Source: Floricoccus penangensis
GTDB lineage: Bacteria > Bacillota > Bacilli > Lactobacillales > Streptococcaceae
Direction of reading: 5' to 3'
DNA length: 64,000 nucleotides
Assembly: GCF_001832885.1 (NCBI RefSeq)
Contig: NZ_MKIQ01000028.1
Span: 62,001 to 126,000 of the forward strand
Numbering within the stretch: the stretch's first letter is position 1; each line of letters starts with the position of its first letter. The notes beneath the pieces are model-generated. The model was not told the DNA's origin. It saw only the letters and a program-made list of their open reading frames with translations, and made no database searches. The position numbers were made by a program, and so were the translations under genes. This document shows positions 1 through 10,973 of the stretch, piece after piece.

Positions 1-584
1 TTATCAAATTCACTATCAAAGTCAACTAAATTTGTATTAACTCTCAGGCTATTTTTGCTAGGAGTTTCTAAACTTTCAAGGATTGCAAGTGTTCTTTCTT
101 TTCCATATTGATTTGTAAATTTTTTAATTAGAAAAGTTGGCATACTGTATTGAATTGAAAGTCTTTCAGTCTCATTTTTAATCTGAGAGAAATCAGCTCT
201 TTCCGTACGGATAAAATTTCGTAAGACTCCGTTTACAAATCCCGAAAGTCGTTTATCACCTTGAAGTTTAGCGATTTTTACGGCTTCATCAACAACAGCA
301 TTATCAGGCACTTTATCCATATATACGATTTGATAGATTGAAAGTAGCAATAAATTTTTAACCCATTTTTTAGTTTTTTTAATAAAAGGTTTTAAATACC
401 ACTCTAAAGTCATTTTATGGCTTATAGTTCCGTACACTATATTTGTAGCCATTGATTTGTCTAAGGCAGTTAAATTAGATTGTTTAAGGGCATCATTAAG
501 TGCAATATTAGCATAGGCCTCTTCATTGAACACTTGATTAATTACATTTAATGCTAGGTCTCTTGGATTATTATTCTTGCCCAA
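1..584 (-). CDS. rsmB: 16S rRNA (cytosine-C5) methyltransferase RsmB, N-terminal part (runs off window)
   Basis: About 194 codons of the N-terminal part are present; the gene continues beyond position 1. The visible part matches the NusB-like RNA-binding domain that precedes the SAM-dependent methyltransferase domain in RsmB/Sun, with the family opening [14 protein letters not shown] and later [12 protein letters not shown]. The enzyme makes m5C967 in 16S rRNA. The best start is a TTG at 584, seven bases after a GAAGGAG ribosome binding site, inside the last codons of fmt, so the two genes overlap by 14 nt and are probably translationally coupled. The order priA-fmt-rsmB is standard in Lactobacillales. 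Only the methyltransferase half is unseen, so identity is inferred from the N-domain plus context. Confidence 0.85.
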   Translation of the reverse strand, partial: MGKNNNPRDLALNVINQVFNEEAYANIALNDALKQSNLTALDKSMATNIVYGTISHKMTLEWYLKPFIKKTKKWVKNLLLLSIYQIVYMDKVPDNAVVDEAVKIAKLQGDKRLSGFVNGVLRNFIRTERADFSQIKNETERLSIQYSMPTFLIKKFTNQYGKERTLAILESLETPSKNSLRVNTNLVDFDSEFD

Positions 585-1506
585 ATTTATCTCCTTCTTT
601 TAGGTCACGACCTACTCCATTTAGAAAATCATTTATTTTCATTTTTGGTTTTCCAGCAGGTTGAACTGTTAGTAATTCAATAGCACCCGCACCCGTACCA
701 ACAACTAATGAATTTTTAGTGCGTTCTACTATTTGACCAGGTTTCCCTGATTTATCTGATACTTTTGCCTCGTAAATTTTAAAACGATTTTCATTCAAAT
801 AAGTATGAGCAACTGGCCATGGATACATTCCGCGAATTTGGTTGAATATTTGTCTTGCTGATTTATTCCAGTCAATTTTTTCTTCCTCAGGAGTTATATT
901 TGGACTATAAGTTACTAAATCTTCATCTTGTACTTGAGGAGTAATATCACCTGATAGATAAGCTGGTAAAGTTTCTAATAATAGGTCACGTCCTGCTAAA
1001 CTTAGCTTTTGGAACATTGTCCCAACATTATCTTCTTCTGTAATTTCCACTTCAACTTGACTGATAATATCTCCAGCGTCCATCTTCTTAACCATTTCCA
1101 TGATAGTTACACCAGTTTTATCATCGCCATTGATGATTGAATAATGAACTGGAGCTCCTCCACGATATTTAGGTAATAAGCTTGCATGGACATTAACTGC
1201 TTTATCAATAGAGTTAAGAAGTTTTTCAGGTAGAAATTGACCAAATGCTGCCGTTACAATCAAATCAGCTCCCAATGAAATTATCTCATCAAGTTCAGGA
1301 CTATTACTTAGTTTTTCAGGTTGAAGTACTTTTAGACCATGCTTAAGAGCTGCTTCTTTAACAGGGGTCATTTTAATTTCTTTTTTTCTTCCAACTGCTC
1401 TATCTGGTTGTGTAACCACGGCTAAAACTTCATAGCCTTTCTCAATCAATCCATCTAAAACAGGAACTGAAAAATCAGGGGTTCCCATAAAAATTATTTT
1501 TGTCAT
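571..1506 (-). CDS. fmt: Methionyl-tRNA formyltransferase
   Basis: 311 aa, normal family length. It formylates Met-tRNAfMet with 10-formyl-tetrahydrofolate for initiation. The N-terminal Rossmann-like formyl-transferase domain begins [16 protein letters not shown]. The active-site block [13 protein letters not shown] lies at about 107-119, with the catalytic triad Asn105, His107 and Asp143 spaced as in the family. The C-terminal part (about 205-311) is the tRNA-binding OB-like domain. It sits 13 nt downstream of priA and overlaps rsmB, so it belongs to the gmk-rpoZ-priA-fmt-rsmB run. Confidence 0.97.
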   Translation of the reverse strand: MTKIIFMGTPDFSVPVLDGLIEKGYEVLAVVTQPDRAVGRKKEIKMTPVKEAALKHGLKVLQPEKLSNSPELDEIISLGADLIVTAAFGQFLPEKLLNSIDKAVNVHASLLPKYRGGAPVHYSIINGDDKTGVTIMEMVKKMDAGDIISQVEVEITEEDNVGTMFQKLSLAGRDLLLETLPAYLSGDITPQVQDEDLVTYSPNITPEEEKIDWNKSARQIFNQIRGMYPWPVAHTYLNENRFKIYEAKVSDKSGKPGQIVERTKNSLVVGTGAGAIELLTVQPAGKPKMKINDFLNGVGRDLKEGDKFGQE

Positions 1507-1519
1507 TAGTTTAATTCTC

Positions 1520-3889
1520 CTAAATAAAATTCTGCGGCTCGCTATCGATTATAATGCGAAGTCCTTTATTGTTCTTATCCTGTGTCATTTCCAATACTTG
1601 ATTTAAGGCAATTTGCAATTCTTCCTCAAAGCGATATTTAATGAGTATTTGATAATGGTACATATTATGAGTTCGAGCAATAGGTTTAGCTGTAGGTCCC
1701 AAAATCTTAGCTTTATCCGTTACTTTTGAAGCAAGAAGGCTCATTATTTCATAACTTTTCTTGATCGCTTCCTCTTCGTTCTTATGGCTAACCACAATTT
1801 GAACTGTATAGAAATATGGTGGATAAGCCAAGGTTCTTCTATATTGCATTTCTTGCTTATAAAACGCCTCATAATCATGATGTTCAGCTAATTTTATTGC
1901 ATAGTGTTCTGGGTTGAAGGTTTGAATGATTACTTCCCCCTCTTTATCGGCGCGCCCGGCACGTCCAGCCACCTGTGTCAAAAGTTGAAATGTTCTTTCA
2001 CTTGATCGAAAATCAGGTAAATTCAAAGCAGTATCAGCATTTATAACACCAACTAGAGTTACGTTAGGAAAATCCAAACCTTTAGCTATCATCTGAGTTC
2101 CTAACAAAATATCTGCTTCATGATTTCCAAATTTATCAAGAATTTGCTCATGGGCACCTTTTTTCTTAGTAGTATCAACATCCATTCTCAAAATACGAGC
2201 TCGAGGAAATAAATTATTTAGTTCTTCCTCAATTTTTTGAGTTCCTGAACCATAATATCTAAATTTTTTGCTTTGACAGTTTGGACAGCGGCTTGGAATA
2301 GCTTCTTGAAACCCACAATAATGACAATCAAGAGTCTTTGTATCCATATGAAGGGTCAAACTAATATCACAATTTGGACATTCTTCGACATATCCACAGT
2401 CACGACACATGATAAAGCTTGAGTATCCTCGACGGTTTAGCATTAGTACAATTTGCTCATTCTTATCCAATTTTTCCTGAATTTTTTCAAGTAACTGCAT
2501 AGTAAAATTCGCCGATTTTTCATTCATATTTTTTCTAAAGTCAATAATATCAACTTTTGGTACACGAGCCAAAGGATTTGCTCGCTCCTTAAGTTCAAGA
2601 AACTCATAAACTCCTCTATCGGCACGTGCTCGCGACTCAAGACTTGGTGTTGCACTTCCCATTATCAACTTAGCCTTATGCCAATCTGCCCTAAATAAAG
2701 CAATATCTCTTGCATGGTATCTTGGATTAGAGTCTTGCTTATAACTTGATTCATGCTCCTCATCAATAATAATTGTACCAATATTTTCTAAAGGTGCAAA
2801 AATTGCTGAACGAGCTCCGACAACAACCTTGGCCTGACCACTTTCAATCTTTCGCCACTCGTCATATTTTTCTCCATCAGACAATCTACTATGTAGTATT
2901 GCTACTTGATCACCAAAACGAGCAATGAAACGATTGGTAATTTGCGGAGTAAGAGAAATTTCAGGCACTAGCATAATTGCCGTCTTACCTTCATTCAAGG
3001 TGTGGGCTATAATCTGCAAGTATACTTCTGTCTTACCACTTCCAGTTATTCCTTCAAGTAAGAAAGGTTTACCCGATGTTCCGTTTATAACGGCTTGGTA
3101 CGCTTTCTCTTGTCCTTCATTTAGAACTAAAGGTTTATCCGACTTAATCTTGTCGAAATGCTCTTGTGCACGACGAAGTTCAACATGCTCTAATTTTACA
3201 AGATCGTTTTCCACGAAAAAGTCAATTATTGATTTAGAGAAATTTTTTCTAACTTCCTTAACTTGCTTTTTACCAGGGTTTCCAAGCAAAAATTCTTTGA
3301 ATTCTTGCTTTTTCTTTGCTCTAGTTGGAATTTCAAAATCTCTTAATTTTTCTATATCTTCTAATTGAATAAAAGTTTCATATTTTTTATTTTCTCGGCT
3401 CTTCGCCTCATATTCAAAAGAAACTTTATCTTCCTTTTTCAATTTCAAAATAATTACTTGTTGATCTTCTGTTAAAGTAGAAAATTTTAAATTCTCTTTT
3501 CCTGCAAAAAATGTATCTTTTGTTTCTTGATCAAGTGGCATGACAATTTTGTCATAATTCGAATTTAAAAGATTAGGAAGCATTGCTTTTAAACATGTTA
3601 TCTTATAAGAAAACACAGTCTTTCGCATATGATCAGCTAATTGCAACTGCTCCTTATTTAAAACTGGTTCTAAGTCTAGGACTTCTCGAATTTCTTTTAG
3701 ATTTTCATCATCATTACTTTCAGAAAGTTCTACTACTATCCCCTGAACTAGACGATTTCCTTGACCAAAGGGTACATGAACTCGCATTCCTGCTTGGATA
3801 AGACCTTGTAAATTATCAGGTATCAAATATGTAAAAGGATGGTCCGTCTGCATCAAGGGAACATCAATAATAACTTGAGCTGCTTTCAT
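1520..3889 (-). CDS. priA: Primosomal protein N' (replication restart helicase PriA)
   Basis: 789 aa. PriA recognises stalled forks and reloads the replisome. Visible parts in order: N-terminal DNA 3'-end binding domain, Walker [10 protein letters not shown] near residue 280, the DEEH box ([10 protein letters not shown]), and a helicase core interrupted by zinc-binding cysteines (CRDCG, CPNC, CHYCG, CPNC) that hold two zinc ions. The late QVAGRAGR motif is helicase motif VI. The start ATG at 3889 has an AAAGG ribosome binding site (complement of 3898-3902). A 9-bp hairpin lies between it and rpoZ. Confidence 0.97.
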   Translation of the reverse strand: MKAAQVIIDVPLMQTDHPFTYLIPDNLQGLIQAGMRVHVPFGQGNRLVQGIVVELSESNDDENLKEIREVLDLEPVLNKEQLQLADHMRKTVFSYKITCLKAMLPNLLNSNYDKIVMPLDQETKDTFFAGKENLKFSTLTEDQQVIILKLKKEDKVSFEYEAKSRENKKYETFIQLEDIEKLRDFEIPTRAKKKQEFKEFLLGNPGKKQVKEVRKNFSKSIIDFFVENDLVKLEHVELRRAQEHFDKIKSDKPLVLNEGQEKAYQAVINGTSGKPFLLEGITGSGKTEVYLQIIAHTLNEGKTAIMLVPEISLTPQITNRFIARFGDQVAILHSRLSDGEKYDEWRKIESGQAKVVVGARSAIFAPLENIGTIIIDEEHESSYKQDSNPRYHARDIALFRADWHKAKLIMGSATPSLESRARADRGVYEFLELKERANPLARVPKVDIIDFRKNMNEKSANFTMQLLEKIQEKLDKNEQIVLMLNRRGYSSFIMCRDCGYVEECPNCDISLTLHMDTKTLDCHYCGFQEAIPSRCPNCQSKKFRYYGSGTQKIEEELNNLFPRARILRMDVDTTKKKGAHEQILDKFGNHEADILLGTQMIAKGLDFPNVTLVGVINADTALNLPDFRSSERTFQLLTQVAGRAGRADKEGEVIIQTFNPEHYAIKLAEHHDYEAFYKQEMQYRRTLAYPPYFYTVQIVVSHKNEEEAIKKSYEIMSLLASKVTDKAKILGPTAKPIARTHNMYHYQILIKYRFEEELQIALNQVLEMTQDKNNKGLRIIIDSEPQNFI

Positions 3890-3916
3890 TACAACACCTT
3901 TCCTTAAATAAAATTA

Positions 3917-3942
3917 GAGATTGGGAAACGATACCCAATCTC
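3917..3942 (-). terminator. Hairpin between rpoZ and priA
   Basis: A perfect 9-bp stem (GAGATTGGG / CCCAATCTC) with an 8-nt loop lies in the 72-nt gap. The following minus-strand bases are AT-rich but not a clean U-run, so it may be a leaky terminator or a processing/stability hairpin in the gmk-rpoZ-priA mRNA. Confidence 0.5.
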
Positions 3943-3961
3943 ATTCTATATATCTTAGAAC

Positions 3962-4276
3962 TTATTTAGCTGTTTCAGTTTCCTGCTCTTTTGCAATACG
4001 TTCTTTAATTTTTCTTTCTTCTTCTTCTTGACGTTCTTTCTCTTCTTGAATGGCACGAAGTTTTTCTTCACGTTTTTCTTCAGGGAATGGGTGAATTGTA
4101 ACAGTACCTGCTTCAATTTCTTCAAGTGCTTGAAGAGTTGGTTTTACAGATTTAAATCCCATTGTTGAAGTTTCACCTTCGTTTAATTCATGAGCACGTT
4201 TGCTTTCAAGAATTACTAGTGAGTATTTAGAATCTACTCTATCCAAAAGTTTGTCAATTGACGGTTTTAACATCAT
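3962..4276 (-). CDS. rpoZ: RNA polymerase omega subunit
   Basis: 104 aa. The omega subunit helps assemble RNA polymerase. The N-terminal half ([20 protein letters not shown], then RAHELN) is the canonical omega fold. The C-terminal third is a charged EK-rich tail (about residues 70-104), longer than in many bacteria but usual in streptococci. It lies 26 nt downstream of gmk and in the same orientation, as in most Firmicutes. Confidence 0.96.
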   Translation of the reverse strand: MMLKPSIDKLLDRVDSKYSLVILESKRAHELNEGETSTMGFKSVKPTLQALEEIEAGTVTIHPFPEEKREEKLRAIQEEKERQEEEERKIKERIAKEQETETAK

Positions 4277-4302
4277 AATATATTCTCCTCTTTTATCCCT
4301 TA

Positions 4303-4968
<666 letters not shown>

Positions 4969-4985
4969 TCAAATAAGATAAATTC

Positions 4986-5035
4986 ATTATAACACTTAAT
5001 TCATAGTAAAAATCAGAACTGTAACAGAACTGTAA
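4986..5035 (-). promoter_or_regulatory. Promoter of gmk-rpoZ-priA run with tandem 11-bp repeats
   Basis: On the minus strand a TATAAT -10 box occupies 4991-4986. Just upstream, two exact tandem copies of TTACAGTTCTG occupy 5035-5025 and 5024-5014, an 11-nt period that places both copies on the same DNA face. No good -35 hexamer stands at the normal distance, which fits an activator-dependent promoter. The regulator is unknown. Confidence 0.45.
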
Positions 5036-5137
5036 TACCAAACAGTTTCAACAGATTTAAGCTGTTTAAGAAATATTTTTCACAATATTTAAATTAATAT
5101 TTTTACTTATAAAAAATTTTTCAGAGAAAAAATAAAA

Positions 5138-5161
5138 AACGAAGGAAATAAATCCCTCGTT
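5138..5161 (-). terminator. Rho-independent terminator of the fru operon
   Basis: An 8-bp stem (AACGAGGG with CCTTCGTT, one G-U pair) and 8-nt loop, followed on the minus strand by TTTTTATTTTTT. It begins 11 nt after the fruA stop codon. Confidence 0.9.
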
Positions 5162-5172
5162 AATTTTAATTG

Positions 5173-7134
5173 TTATTTTGCTTTACGTAAGAAACCAAAT
5201 AAAATTCCACCAACAACTGCTCCGATTGCTACATAAAGTAGATAAAGGAATGGATTACTTGTAAGAGCAATTACGAAGATTCCTCCGTGTGGCGCCATTA
5301 ATTTAATTCCTGAAAGACCAACTAATGCTCCTGCTAATGCTGAACCTGCAACGAATGAAGGAATAGCACGTGTTGGGTCAGCTGCTCCAAACGGAATAGC
5401 TCCTTCTGTAATGAATGAAAGTCCCATTACAATGTTTGTAAGACCTGATTCACGTTCTTCTTTAGTAAATTTATCTTTAAATAATAGAGTTGCAACGAAT
5501 ACTGCAAGAGGAGGAACCATACCACCAGCCATAACTGCTGCCATTACTTCACTACCACCGCTTGTTACTGTTGCTGCTAATGTTCCTGTACCAAATACAT
5601 AGGCTGCCTTATTAACTGGACCACCCATGTCCACTGCCATCATTCCACCAACTAGTGCTCCCATAAGGATCGCTGATGAACCACTTAAACTTGATAGGAA
5701 GTTGTTAAGTCCTTCATTGATTCCGCTCATCGGAATATTTACAAGAAGCATTAAAAATCCTGTAATAATTACTCCAAATACTGGGTAAAGAAGGATTGAT
5801 TTTAGACCATCAAGTGATCTTGGAAGACCTACTAAAATTTTCTTAAGTAAGATGATTACTCCACCAGCAAGAAAACCACCAACTAATGCACCAAGAAATC
5901 CTGATGGAACTCCAGCAAGGTTTAATGTTGCATCTCCGCCTTTGGCAAATGGTACTTTCCCAAGTGCAAGTCCATTACTCGCCATTGCACCTGCTACAAA
6001 ACCTGCTACAAGACCTGGCTTTTCAGCAATTGAATAAGCAATATATCCTGCTAATACTGGAAGCATAAACCCAAAAGCTGCACCACCAATATTCTTAAAC
6101 ATACTTGCTAATTCATTATATGAACCAAGATTAGCAAGTTGATCTGTTGGAACTCCCATAGCGTTATCAATCAAGAAGGCAATTGCAATAGCGATACCAC
6201 CACCGATTGTAAATGGAAGCATTGCTGATACACCACTCATTAAGTGCTTGTAAAATGCTTTACCTAAACTTAGTTTTTCATCACTTGCACCAGCACCCGA
6301 TGCATCTCCACTACCATGATAGATAGGAAGCGAATCATCAGTAGCCATTGTAATTAGATTTTCTGGTTCACGAATACCATCTTTTACGGGGCGACTAATT
6401 AAATGTTTTCCATCAAATCGATCCATTTCAACTGCTTTATCAGCAGCTACAATAACACCGTCAGCTTTAGCGATATCTTCAGCTGTTAACTTGTTACCAA
6501 CACCACTTGCTCCATTTGTTTCAACTTTGATGCCAACACCCATTTCGGCTGCTTTTTTCTTCAAAGCTTCTTCTGCCATATATGTATGTGCAATACCAGT
6601 TGTACAGGCAGTTACTGCTACAACAAATTTCCCAGTATCTTTTACTGTTGATTCAATTTTAGCTTCTTCTTTATTTTCTTCTTTTTCTTCGCTTGAAAAT
6701 AAAGCAATCACATCATCAGGAGTTTTAGTTTCACGTACTTTAGCAATAAAACCATCTTGCATCAGATATTTTGAAAGACTTGCAAGTGCTGCTAAGTGAG
6801 TATCATTCGCTCCAGCAGGTGCTGCAATCATGAAGAATAAGTATACTGGCTGACCGTCAAGAGCTTCATAATCAACACCTTTGTTTGATTTAGCAAATAA
6901 GATTGTTGCTTCTTTAACTGCTTCATTTTTAGCGTGGGGCATTGCTACTCCATCACCAAGACCAGTTGAAGTTTGCGCCTCACGATTAAGAATTCCTTCT
7001 TTAAAAAGAACTTTGTCAGTGATTCGACCAGTTTCATAAAGTTTGTCAACCATCTCATCAATTGCACCCAACTTATCAGTTGCTTGCATATCCATAATCA
7101 TGGCATTTTTTACAAGTAAATCTGTAATTTCCAT
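5173..7134 (-). CDS. fruA: PTS fructose transporter subunit IIABC
   Basis: 653 aa fused enzyme II that imports fructose and phosphorylates it to fructose 1-phosphate. The order is EIIA (about 1-150, phospho-histidine His67 in AMPHAK), EIIB (about 168-270, phospho-cysteine Cys177 in TACTTGIAHTYMAEE), then a hydrophobic EIIC channel (about 285-650). The IIA-IIB-IIC order is the FruA type of lactic acid bacteria. It is last in fruR-fruK-fruA, 77 nt after fruK, with a terminator right behind. Confidence 0.97.
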   Translation of the reverse strand: MEITDLLVKNAMIMDMQATDKLGAIDEMVDKLYETGRITDKVLFKEGILNREAQTSTGLGDGVAMPHAKNEAVKEATILFAKSNKGVDYEALDGQPVYLFFMIAAPAGANDTHLAALASLSKYLMQDGFIAKVRETKTPDDVIALFSSEEKEENKEEAKIESTVKDTGKFVVAVTACTTGIAHTYMAEEALKKKAAEMGVGIKVETNGASGVGNKLTAEDIAKADGVIVAADKAVEMDRFDGKHLISRPVKDGIREPENLITMATDDSLPIYHGSGDASGAGASDEKLSLGKAFYKHLMSGVSAMLPFTIGGGIAIAIAFLIDNAMGVPTDQLANLGSYNELASMFKNIGGAAFGFMLPVLAGYIAYSIAEKPGLVAGFVAGAMASNGLALGKVPFAKGGDATLNLAGVPSGFLGALVGGFLAGGVIILLKKILVGLPRSLDGLKSILLYPVFGVIITGFLMLLVNIPMSGINEGLNNFLSSLSGSSAILMGALVGGMMAVDMGGPVNKAAYVFGTGTLAATVTSGGSEVMAAVMAGGMVPPLAVFVATLLFKDKFTKEERESGLTNIVMGLSFITEGAIPFGAADPTRAIPSFVAGSALAGALVGLSGIKLMAPHGGIFVIALTSNPFLYLLYVAIGAVVGGILFGFLRKAK

Positions 7135-7211
7135 TTTTTCTCCTTTTAATAGCTTTAATGTAAATATTTCAATATTTTTTAACTTTTTTCTTTATTTCAG
7201 AAATTTATTAA

Positions 7212-8123
7212 TTAAAGTTTTGTAATTTCTACTTTATCCAAAGTTTCTTTAATAAATTCTGCACTTGCTAAGTCATCTGAAAAGGCTGTTGCTGTACCAC
7301 ATGCTACTCCAAGAGCAAATGCTTCAACTGAATTTTTAGTTTCTTCAAACTTACCAGTAAATCCGGCTACCATTGAGTCACCTGCACCAACTGAGTTTTT
7401 AACTTTTCCTATAATTGGTTTTGCAAAGTAACTTCCTTCATTATTAACTAACAAAGCCCCATCGCCAGCCATAGAAATAATTACATTTTGTGCACCCATT
7501 TCCAAAACTTTTTGTGCGTAAGGAATAATTTCTTCTGTTGTTTTAAATTTAACACCAAAAATGGCTCCAAGCTCATGATTATTAGGTTTAACAAGTAATG
7601 GATTGTATTCCAATGAATCAAGTAATGTTTGTCCTTCAAAATCACAAACCACTTGTGCTCCAGTGGCACGAACTGTAGAAATTAATTTTTTATAGACCTT
7701 GTTTCCAAGAGATGCAGGTGCACTCCCCGCAAAAACAACTGTATCGTCAGCAGTTAATTTTTCAAGAATTTTAAGAAAGTCATTTAATTGACCTTCTGTA
7801 ATTTCTGGACCTTGTCCATTAATTTCCGTTTCTTGATCTGCCTTAATTTTTACATTAATACGAGTATCTTGATCAACTGCTACGAAGTTAGTTGAAATTC
7901 GTTCTTCTGTAAGCTTTTTAGTAATAAAATCACCCGTAAATCCACCGATAAATCCTAATGCTGTTGAATCGTAATGTAATCTAGAAAGCACTCGGCTTAC
8001 GTTAATTCCTTTACCCCCAGCATATTTATCGTCACTAGTCATACGGTTAACCTCACCGACTACAACTTCAGGCAAACGAACTATATAGTCAATTGAAGGA
8101 TTCAAGGTTACACTATAAATCAT
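7212..8123 (-). CDS. fruK: 1-phosphofructokinase
   Basis: 303 aa, PfkB/ribokinase family. It converts the fructose 1-phosphate made by FruA to fructose 1,6-bisphosphate. Visible are the N-terminal TLNPSIDY, the substrate loop AGGKGINVSRVL (about 35-46) and the anion hole/catalytic motif GAGDSMVAGF with base Asp249. It lies between fruR and fruA, 50 nt behind fruR. Tagatose-6-phosphate kinase is a relative, but the neighbours support FruK. Confidence 0.96.
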   Translation of the reverse strand: MIYSVTLNPSIDYIVRLPEVVVGEVNRMTSDDKYAGGKGINVSRVLSRLHYDSTALGFIGGFTGDFITKKLTEERISTNFVAVDQDTRINVKIKADQETEINGQGPEITEGQLNDFLKILEKLTADDTVVFAGSAPASLGNKVYKKLISTVRATGAQVVCDFEGQTLLDSLEYNPLLVKPNNHELGAIFGVKFKTTEEIIPYAQKVLEMGAQNVIISMAGDGALLVNNEGSYFAKPIIGKVKNSVGAGDSMVAGFTGKFEETKNSVEAFALGVACGTATAFSDDLASAEFIKETLDKVEITKL

Positions 8124-8173
8124 ATTTTCTCCTTTTCTGTAGCTTCAATATTTGATAATTATCAAATAAAAAG

Positions 8174-8878
8174 TTACTCCTTATTTGTATTTGTTATTAT
8201 TTCAACATCAGCAATTTTTGCAAAAGTTACAAAACTTACTTGGTTAAACTTACTTTTATCAGCTAAAATATAGGTTTGTGCTGATTGCTCACAGGCTGTA
8301 CGCTTTATATTAGCTTCCTCAATATCAGGTGTTGAGATATTCCCAGCACTAATTGCATTAGCACCTATAAAAGCCTTTGTGAAGTTAAACTGACTTATTT
8401 GTTGAATAGCATATGACCCTACAACTGCATCAGTTAATTTTTTTATTATCCCCCCGATAATATAAACCGTAATTTTATCGCTAATTAATTTTGAAGCATG
8501 GGTAGCGCTATTTGTTACAACTGTAAATGATTTTTCTAATCCAAGTAGTCCTTCAATCATCATTCCGGTAGTAGTCCCAGCATCTAGAAAAATAACATCT
8601 CCTTCATTTACTTTAGTAACTGCAATATTTGCAATCTCTAATTTCTCACGAACGTTTATGGAGTTTTTTTCATAAATACTTGGTTCTTTCGGAATACTTG
8701 AAATTGGTTCCGCTCCTCCGTGAACACGAATAAGTCTTCCTAATTCTTCAAGTTCATTGAGATCCCGTCTTAGTGTGGATACTGAAGCATCAGTTAAATC
8801 GCACAAATCATCAATTGTAACACTTCCCTTACTGTGTAGTTCTGCTAGAATTATCTTTTTTCGATCATTTGCAAGCAT
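8174..8878 (-). CDS. fruR: DeoR-family fructose operon repressor
   Basis: 234 aa. The N-terminal DeoR helix-turn-helix (about 5-57, ASVSTLRRDLNELEELG) precedes a sugar-phosphate sensor domain with the DAGTTTGMM phosphate-binding loop near residue 100. Members of this group are released from DNA by fructose 1-phosphate. It is the first gene of its operon, and two repeat operators overlap its promoter, so it very likely represses itself and fruKA. Confidence 0.93.
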   Translation of the reverse strand: MLANDRKKIILAELHSKGSVTIDDLCDLTDASVSTLRRDLNELEELGRLIRVHGGAEPISSIPKEPSIYEKNSINVREKLEIANIAVTKVNEGDVIFLDAGTTTGMMIEGLLGLEKSFTVVTNSATHASKLISDKITVYIIGGIIKKLTDAVVGSYAIQQISQFNFTKAFIGANAISAGNISTPDIEEANIKRTACEQSAQTYILADKSKFNQVSFVTFAKIADVEIITNTNKE

Positions 8879-8891
8879 ATCTTCCCCTTTT

Positions 8892-8951
8892 AGAAATCGG
8901 TTACAAGATTATTTTACATCAAAAACGTTCAAAGTCAATCAAAAACGTTCA
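8892..8951 (-). promoter_or_regulatory. fruRKA promoter with two FruR operators and a cre site
   Basis: Minus strand: -35 TTGACT (8938-8933), 16-nt spacer, -10 TAAAAT (8916-8911). Two identical 14-bp direct repeats (plus strand ATCAAAAACGTTCA) at 8918-8931 and 8938-8951, 20 bp apart, cover the spacer and the upstream edge of -35; these are the probable FruR sites. TTGTAACCGATTTCT (8906-8892) fits the CcpA cre consensus WTGNAANCGNWNNCW at every position and sits at the expected transcription start, a position that gives catabolite repression. Confidence 0.8.
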
Positions 8952-9048
8952 TTTTTTATGTTTTTGTGTGTTTTTCTATAACATTTTTTCAATGATTCTT
9001 TGAATATAAGATATGCCTATAAGTATATTTATTTTAATGCACTAACAA

Positions 9049-9076
9049 AAATGGAAATAGGATACTATTCCCATTT
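9049..9076 (-). terminator. Terminator after whiA
   Basis: A 12-bp stem (AAATGGGAATAG with CTATTTCCATTT, one G-U pair) with a 4-nt loop, followed by a short T-rich stretch on the minus strand. It begins 8 nt after the whiA stop. Confidence 0.85.
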
Positions 9077-9084
9077 CCACTTAA

Positions 9085-9999
9085 TTATTTTTCTTCTAAA
9101 TATACTTCAGCCATCTGACTAAGTTTCCTTAATCGGTGATTGACACCACTTTTCCCTAGCGGAGGAGTCATAGCTTCTCCTAGCTCTTTAATAGTTAAAT
9201 CAGGATTTTCTAAGCGAATCCTTGCAACTTCGAATAGGTTTTCTGGTAAATTTTCTAGTCCTAATTTTTGATCTAATATATTGATTTTTTCAATCATATC
9301 ATAAGATGCATTGACTGTTTTCCCCAAATTTGCCGTTTCAAAATTAGCAATTCGATTAGCTTGATTTCGCATTTCCTTAAAAATTTTCGCATTTTCATAT
9401 TTAAGCCTTGCATTCATAGCACCGATTATTGTAAGAAAATCCATAATTTGTTCCGCACTTGCTATATAAAGCACGTACCTGTTTTTTCGTTCAATAATCT
9501 TGGCATTAAATCCTAAGTTTTCAAGAATATCTTTTAAATCCTGTGCATGATCTTGATAGACAGAAGAAAGTTCCAAATGATATTTTCCAGATTCTGGGTC
9601 ACTAACATTACCACTTGAAAGAAAGGCACCCCTTAAATAATAAATACTCTTTTTTTCATCATATTTAACTGATGCTGGCACTCCATTATCCAAGAGCAAA
9701 CCATCAGCCAAATCTAATTCATCTAAAAGATTATTTACTCGGTCATCAATATAAACTGTATAAATACGATTCTTCGATAGATTAGTCTTTTGCTGGGTTC
9801 TAATCTCTGATTTTATATTATAAATTTTCAACAAAAGAGTATATATGTATCTTGCTGTTGTTGCATTTTCTGTTGTGATAGAAAGAGTTAAGCCTCGTGA
9901 AATACCAAGTGAACCATTCATTCTAATCAAAGCCATAAGTACAGTCGAATTATCATCTAGCGATGTCAATTCTTTCTTGACTTCAGCAGAAAAACTCAT
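9085..9999 (-). CDS. whiA: DNA-binding protein WhiA
   Basis: 304 aa, usual length. An N-terminal LAGLIDADG-homing-endonuclease-like domain (about 1-200, opening [13 protein letters not shown]) is followed by a C-terminal helix-turn-helix (about 220-300) ending LGKSGVNHRLRKL. In Gram-positive bacteria it affects cell division and chromosome segregation. It overlaps yvcK by 4 nt, the fixed rapZ-yvcK-whiA arrangement, and closes the operon before a strong terminator. Confidence 0.96.
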   Translation of the reverse strand: MSFSAEVKKELTSLDDNSTVLMALIRMNGSLGISRGLTLSITTENATTARYIYTLLLKIYNIKSEIRTQQKTNLSKNRIYTVYIDDRVNNLLDELDLADGLLLDNGVPASVKYDEKKSIYYLRGAFLSSGNVSDPESGKYHLELSSVYQDHAQDLKDILENLGFNAKIIERKNRYVLYIASAEQIMDFLTIIGAMNARLKYENAKIFKEMRNQANRIANFETANLGKTVNASYDMIEKINILDQKLGLENLPENLFEVARIRLENPDLTIKELGEAMTPPLGKSGVNHRLRKLSQMAEVYLEEK

Positions 10000-10973
10000 G
10001 ATAATCTTCTTTCGCTAATATTAAGAATTTCTTCAGCAACTGCCTCTCCATTATGGAAGGCACCACCATTTTCTAATTTAAGGAAATTTGATGAAATTAT
10101 CTTGCAACCTTCTGCCTGCAGCCCTTTGAAATCGTGTTCAACTTGAACAAGGTACTCATCAAATTTATGTGTATTCATATATTCATGCGGTACATTTTCA
10201 ATATTTACTAAAACAGTATCTACAAAGTTCCTTCCAAGATGCTCATGCAGAACATGGACATGATCTGCATCTGAGAAATGTTCAGTTTCCCCACGTTGTG
10301 TCATGATATTACATACATAAACAATTTGAGCTTCTGTATTTAAAATTGCCTTACTAATCTCTGGAATCACAAGGTTAGGTAGAATACTTGTAAACAGGCT
10401 ACCTGGACCCATGACGATAGTATCTGCCTCCATTATTGCTTTTACAACCTTACGACTTGCCTTAGCCATTGAGCCATCATGAGTATTATAAACATATACA
10501 AATCTCAAATTTCCATCGTAATCAGCAATATTGCTTTCGCCAGTCACTTCATGGCCATCTTCAAAAATAGCTTGAAGTGTCAGCGCACTCTCACTTGACG
10601 GATATACATTACCTTCCACATGTAAAAATTTAGACAGAAGTTGAATAGCGTCATAAGTAGAACCTTGCATTTCACTAATACCAGCAATAATCAAGTTACC
10701 CAAAGGATGTCCAGCTAAAGCACCATCATCTTTATCAAAACGATATTGGAAAACTTTCTCATAAAATCTTGGCATATCACTCATAGCAACTAAAACATTT
10801 CTCAAATCACCAGGAGGCGCAATATTAATAGCATTTCTAATTTCACCACTTGAACCACCGTCATCTGCAACCGTTACAATTGCAGTTAAATCAACATTTT
10901 CTTTTCTTAAACTTTTAAGGATAACAGGAATCCCTGTCCCTCCCCCAACTACTACAATCTTTCTTTTTCTCAT
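9996..10973 (-). CDS. yvcK: YvcK/GlmR family protein (gluconeogenesis factor)
   Basis: 325 aa, CofD-like Rossmann fold. The N-terminal [15 protein letters not shown] and [14 protein letters not shown] motifs form the nucleotide-binding site, and [13 protein letters not shown] lies near residue 195. In Bacillus the orthologue binds UDP-GlcNAc and stimulates GlmS, linking carbon flow to wall synthesis. Start and stop overlap rapZ and whiA by 4 nt each, indicating tight translational coupling. Confidence 0.95.
   Translation of the reverse strand: MRKRKIVVVGGGTGIPVILKSLRKENVDLTAIVTVADDGGSSGEIRNAINIAPPGDLRNVLVAMSDMPRFYEKVFQYRFDKDDGALAGHPLGNLIIAGISEMQGSTYDAIQLLSKFLHVEGNVYPSSESALTLQAIFEDGHEVTGESNIADYDGNLRFVYVYNTHDGSMAKASRKVVKAIMEADTIVMGPGSLFTSILPNLVIPEISKAILNTEAQIVYVCNIMTQRGETEHFSDADHVHVLHEHLGRNFVDTVLVNIENVPHEYMNTHKFDEYLVQVEHDFKGLQAEGCKIISSNFLKLENGGAFHNGEAVAEEILNISERRLS

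Noticed and set aside
5411-6068. Several open frames antisense to fruA
   Set aside because: They mirror small-residue codons of the EIIC domain and lack ribosome binding sites.
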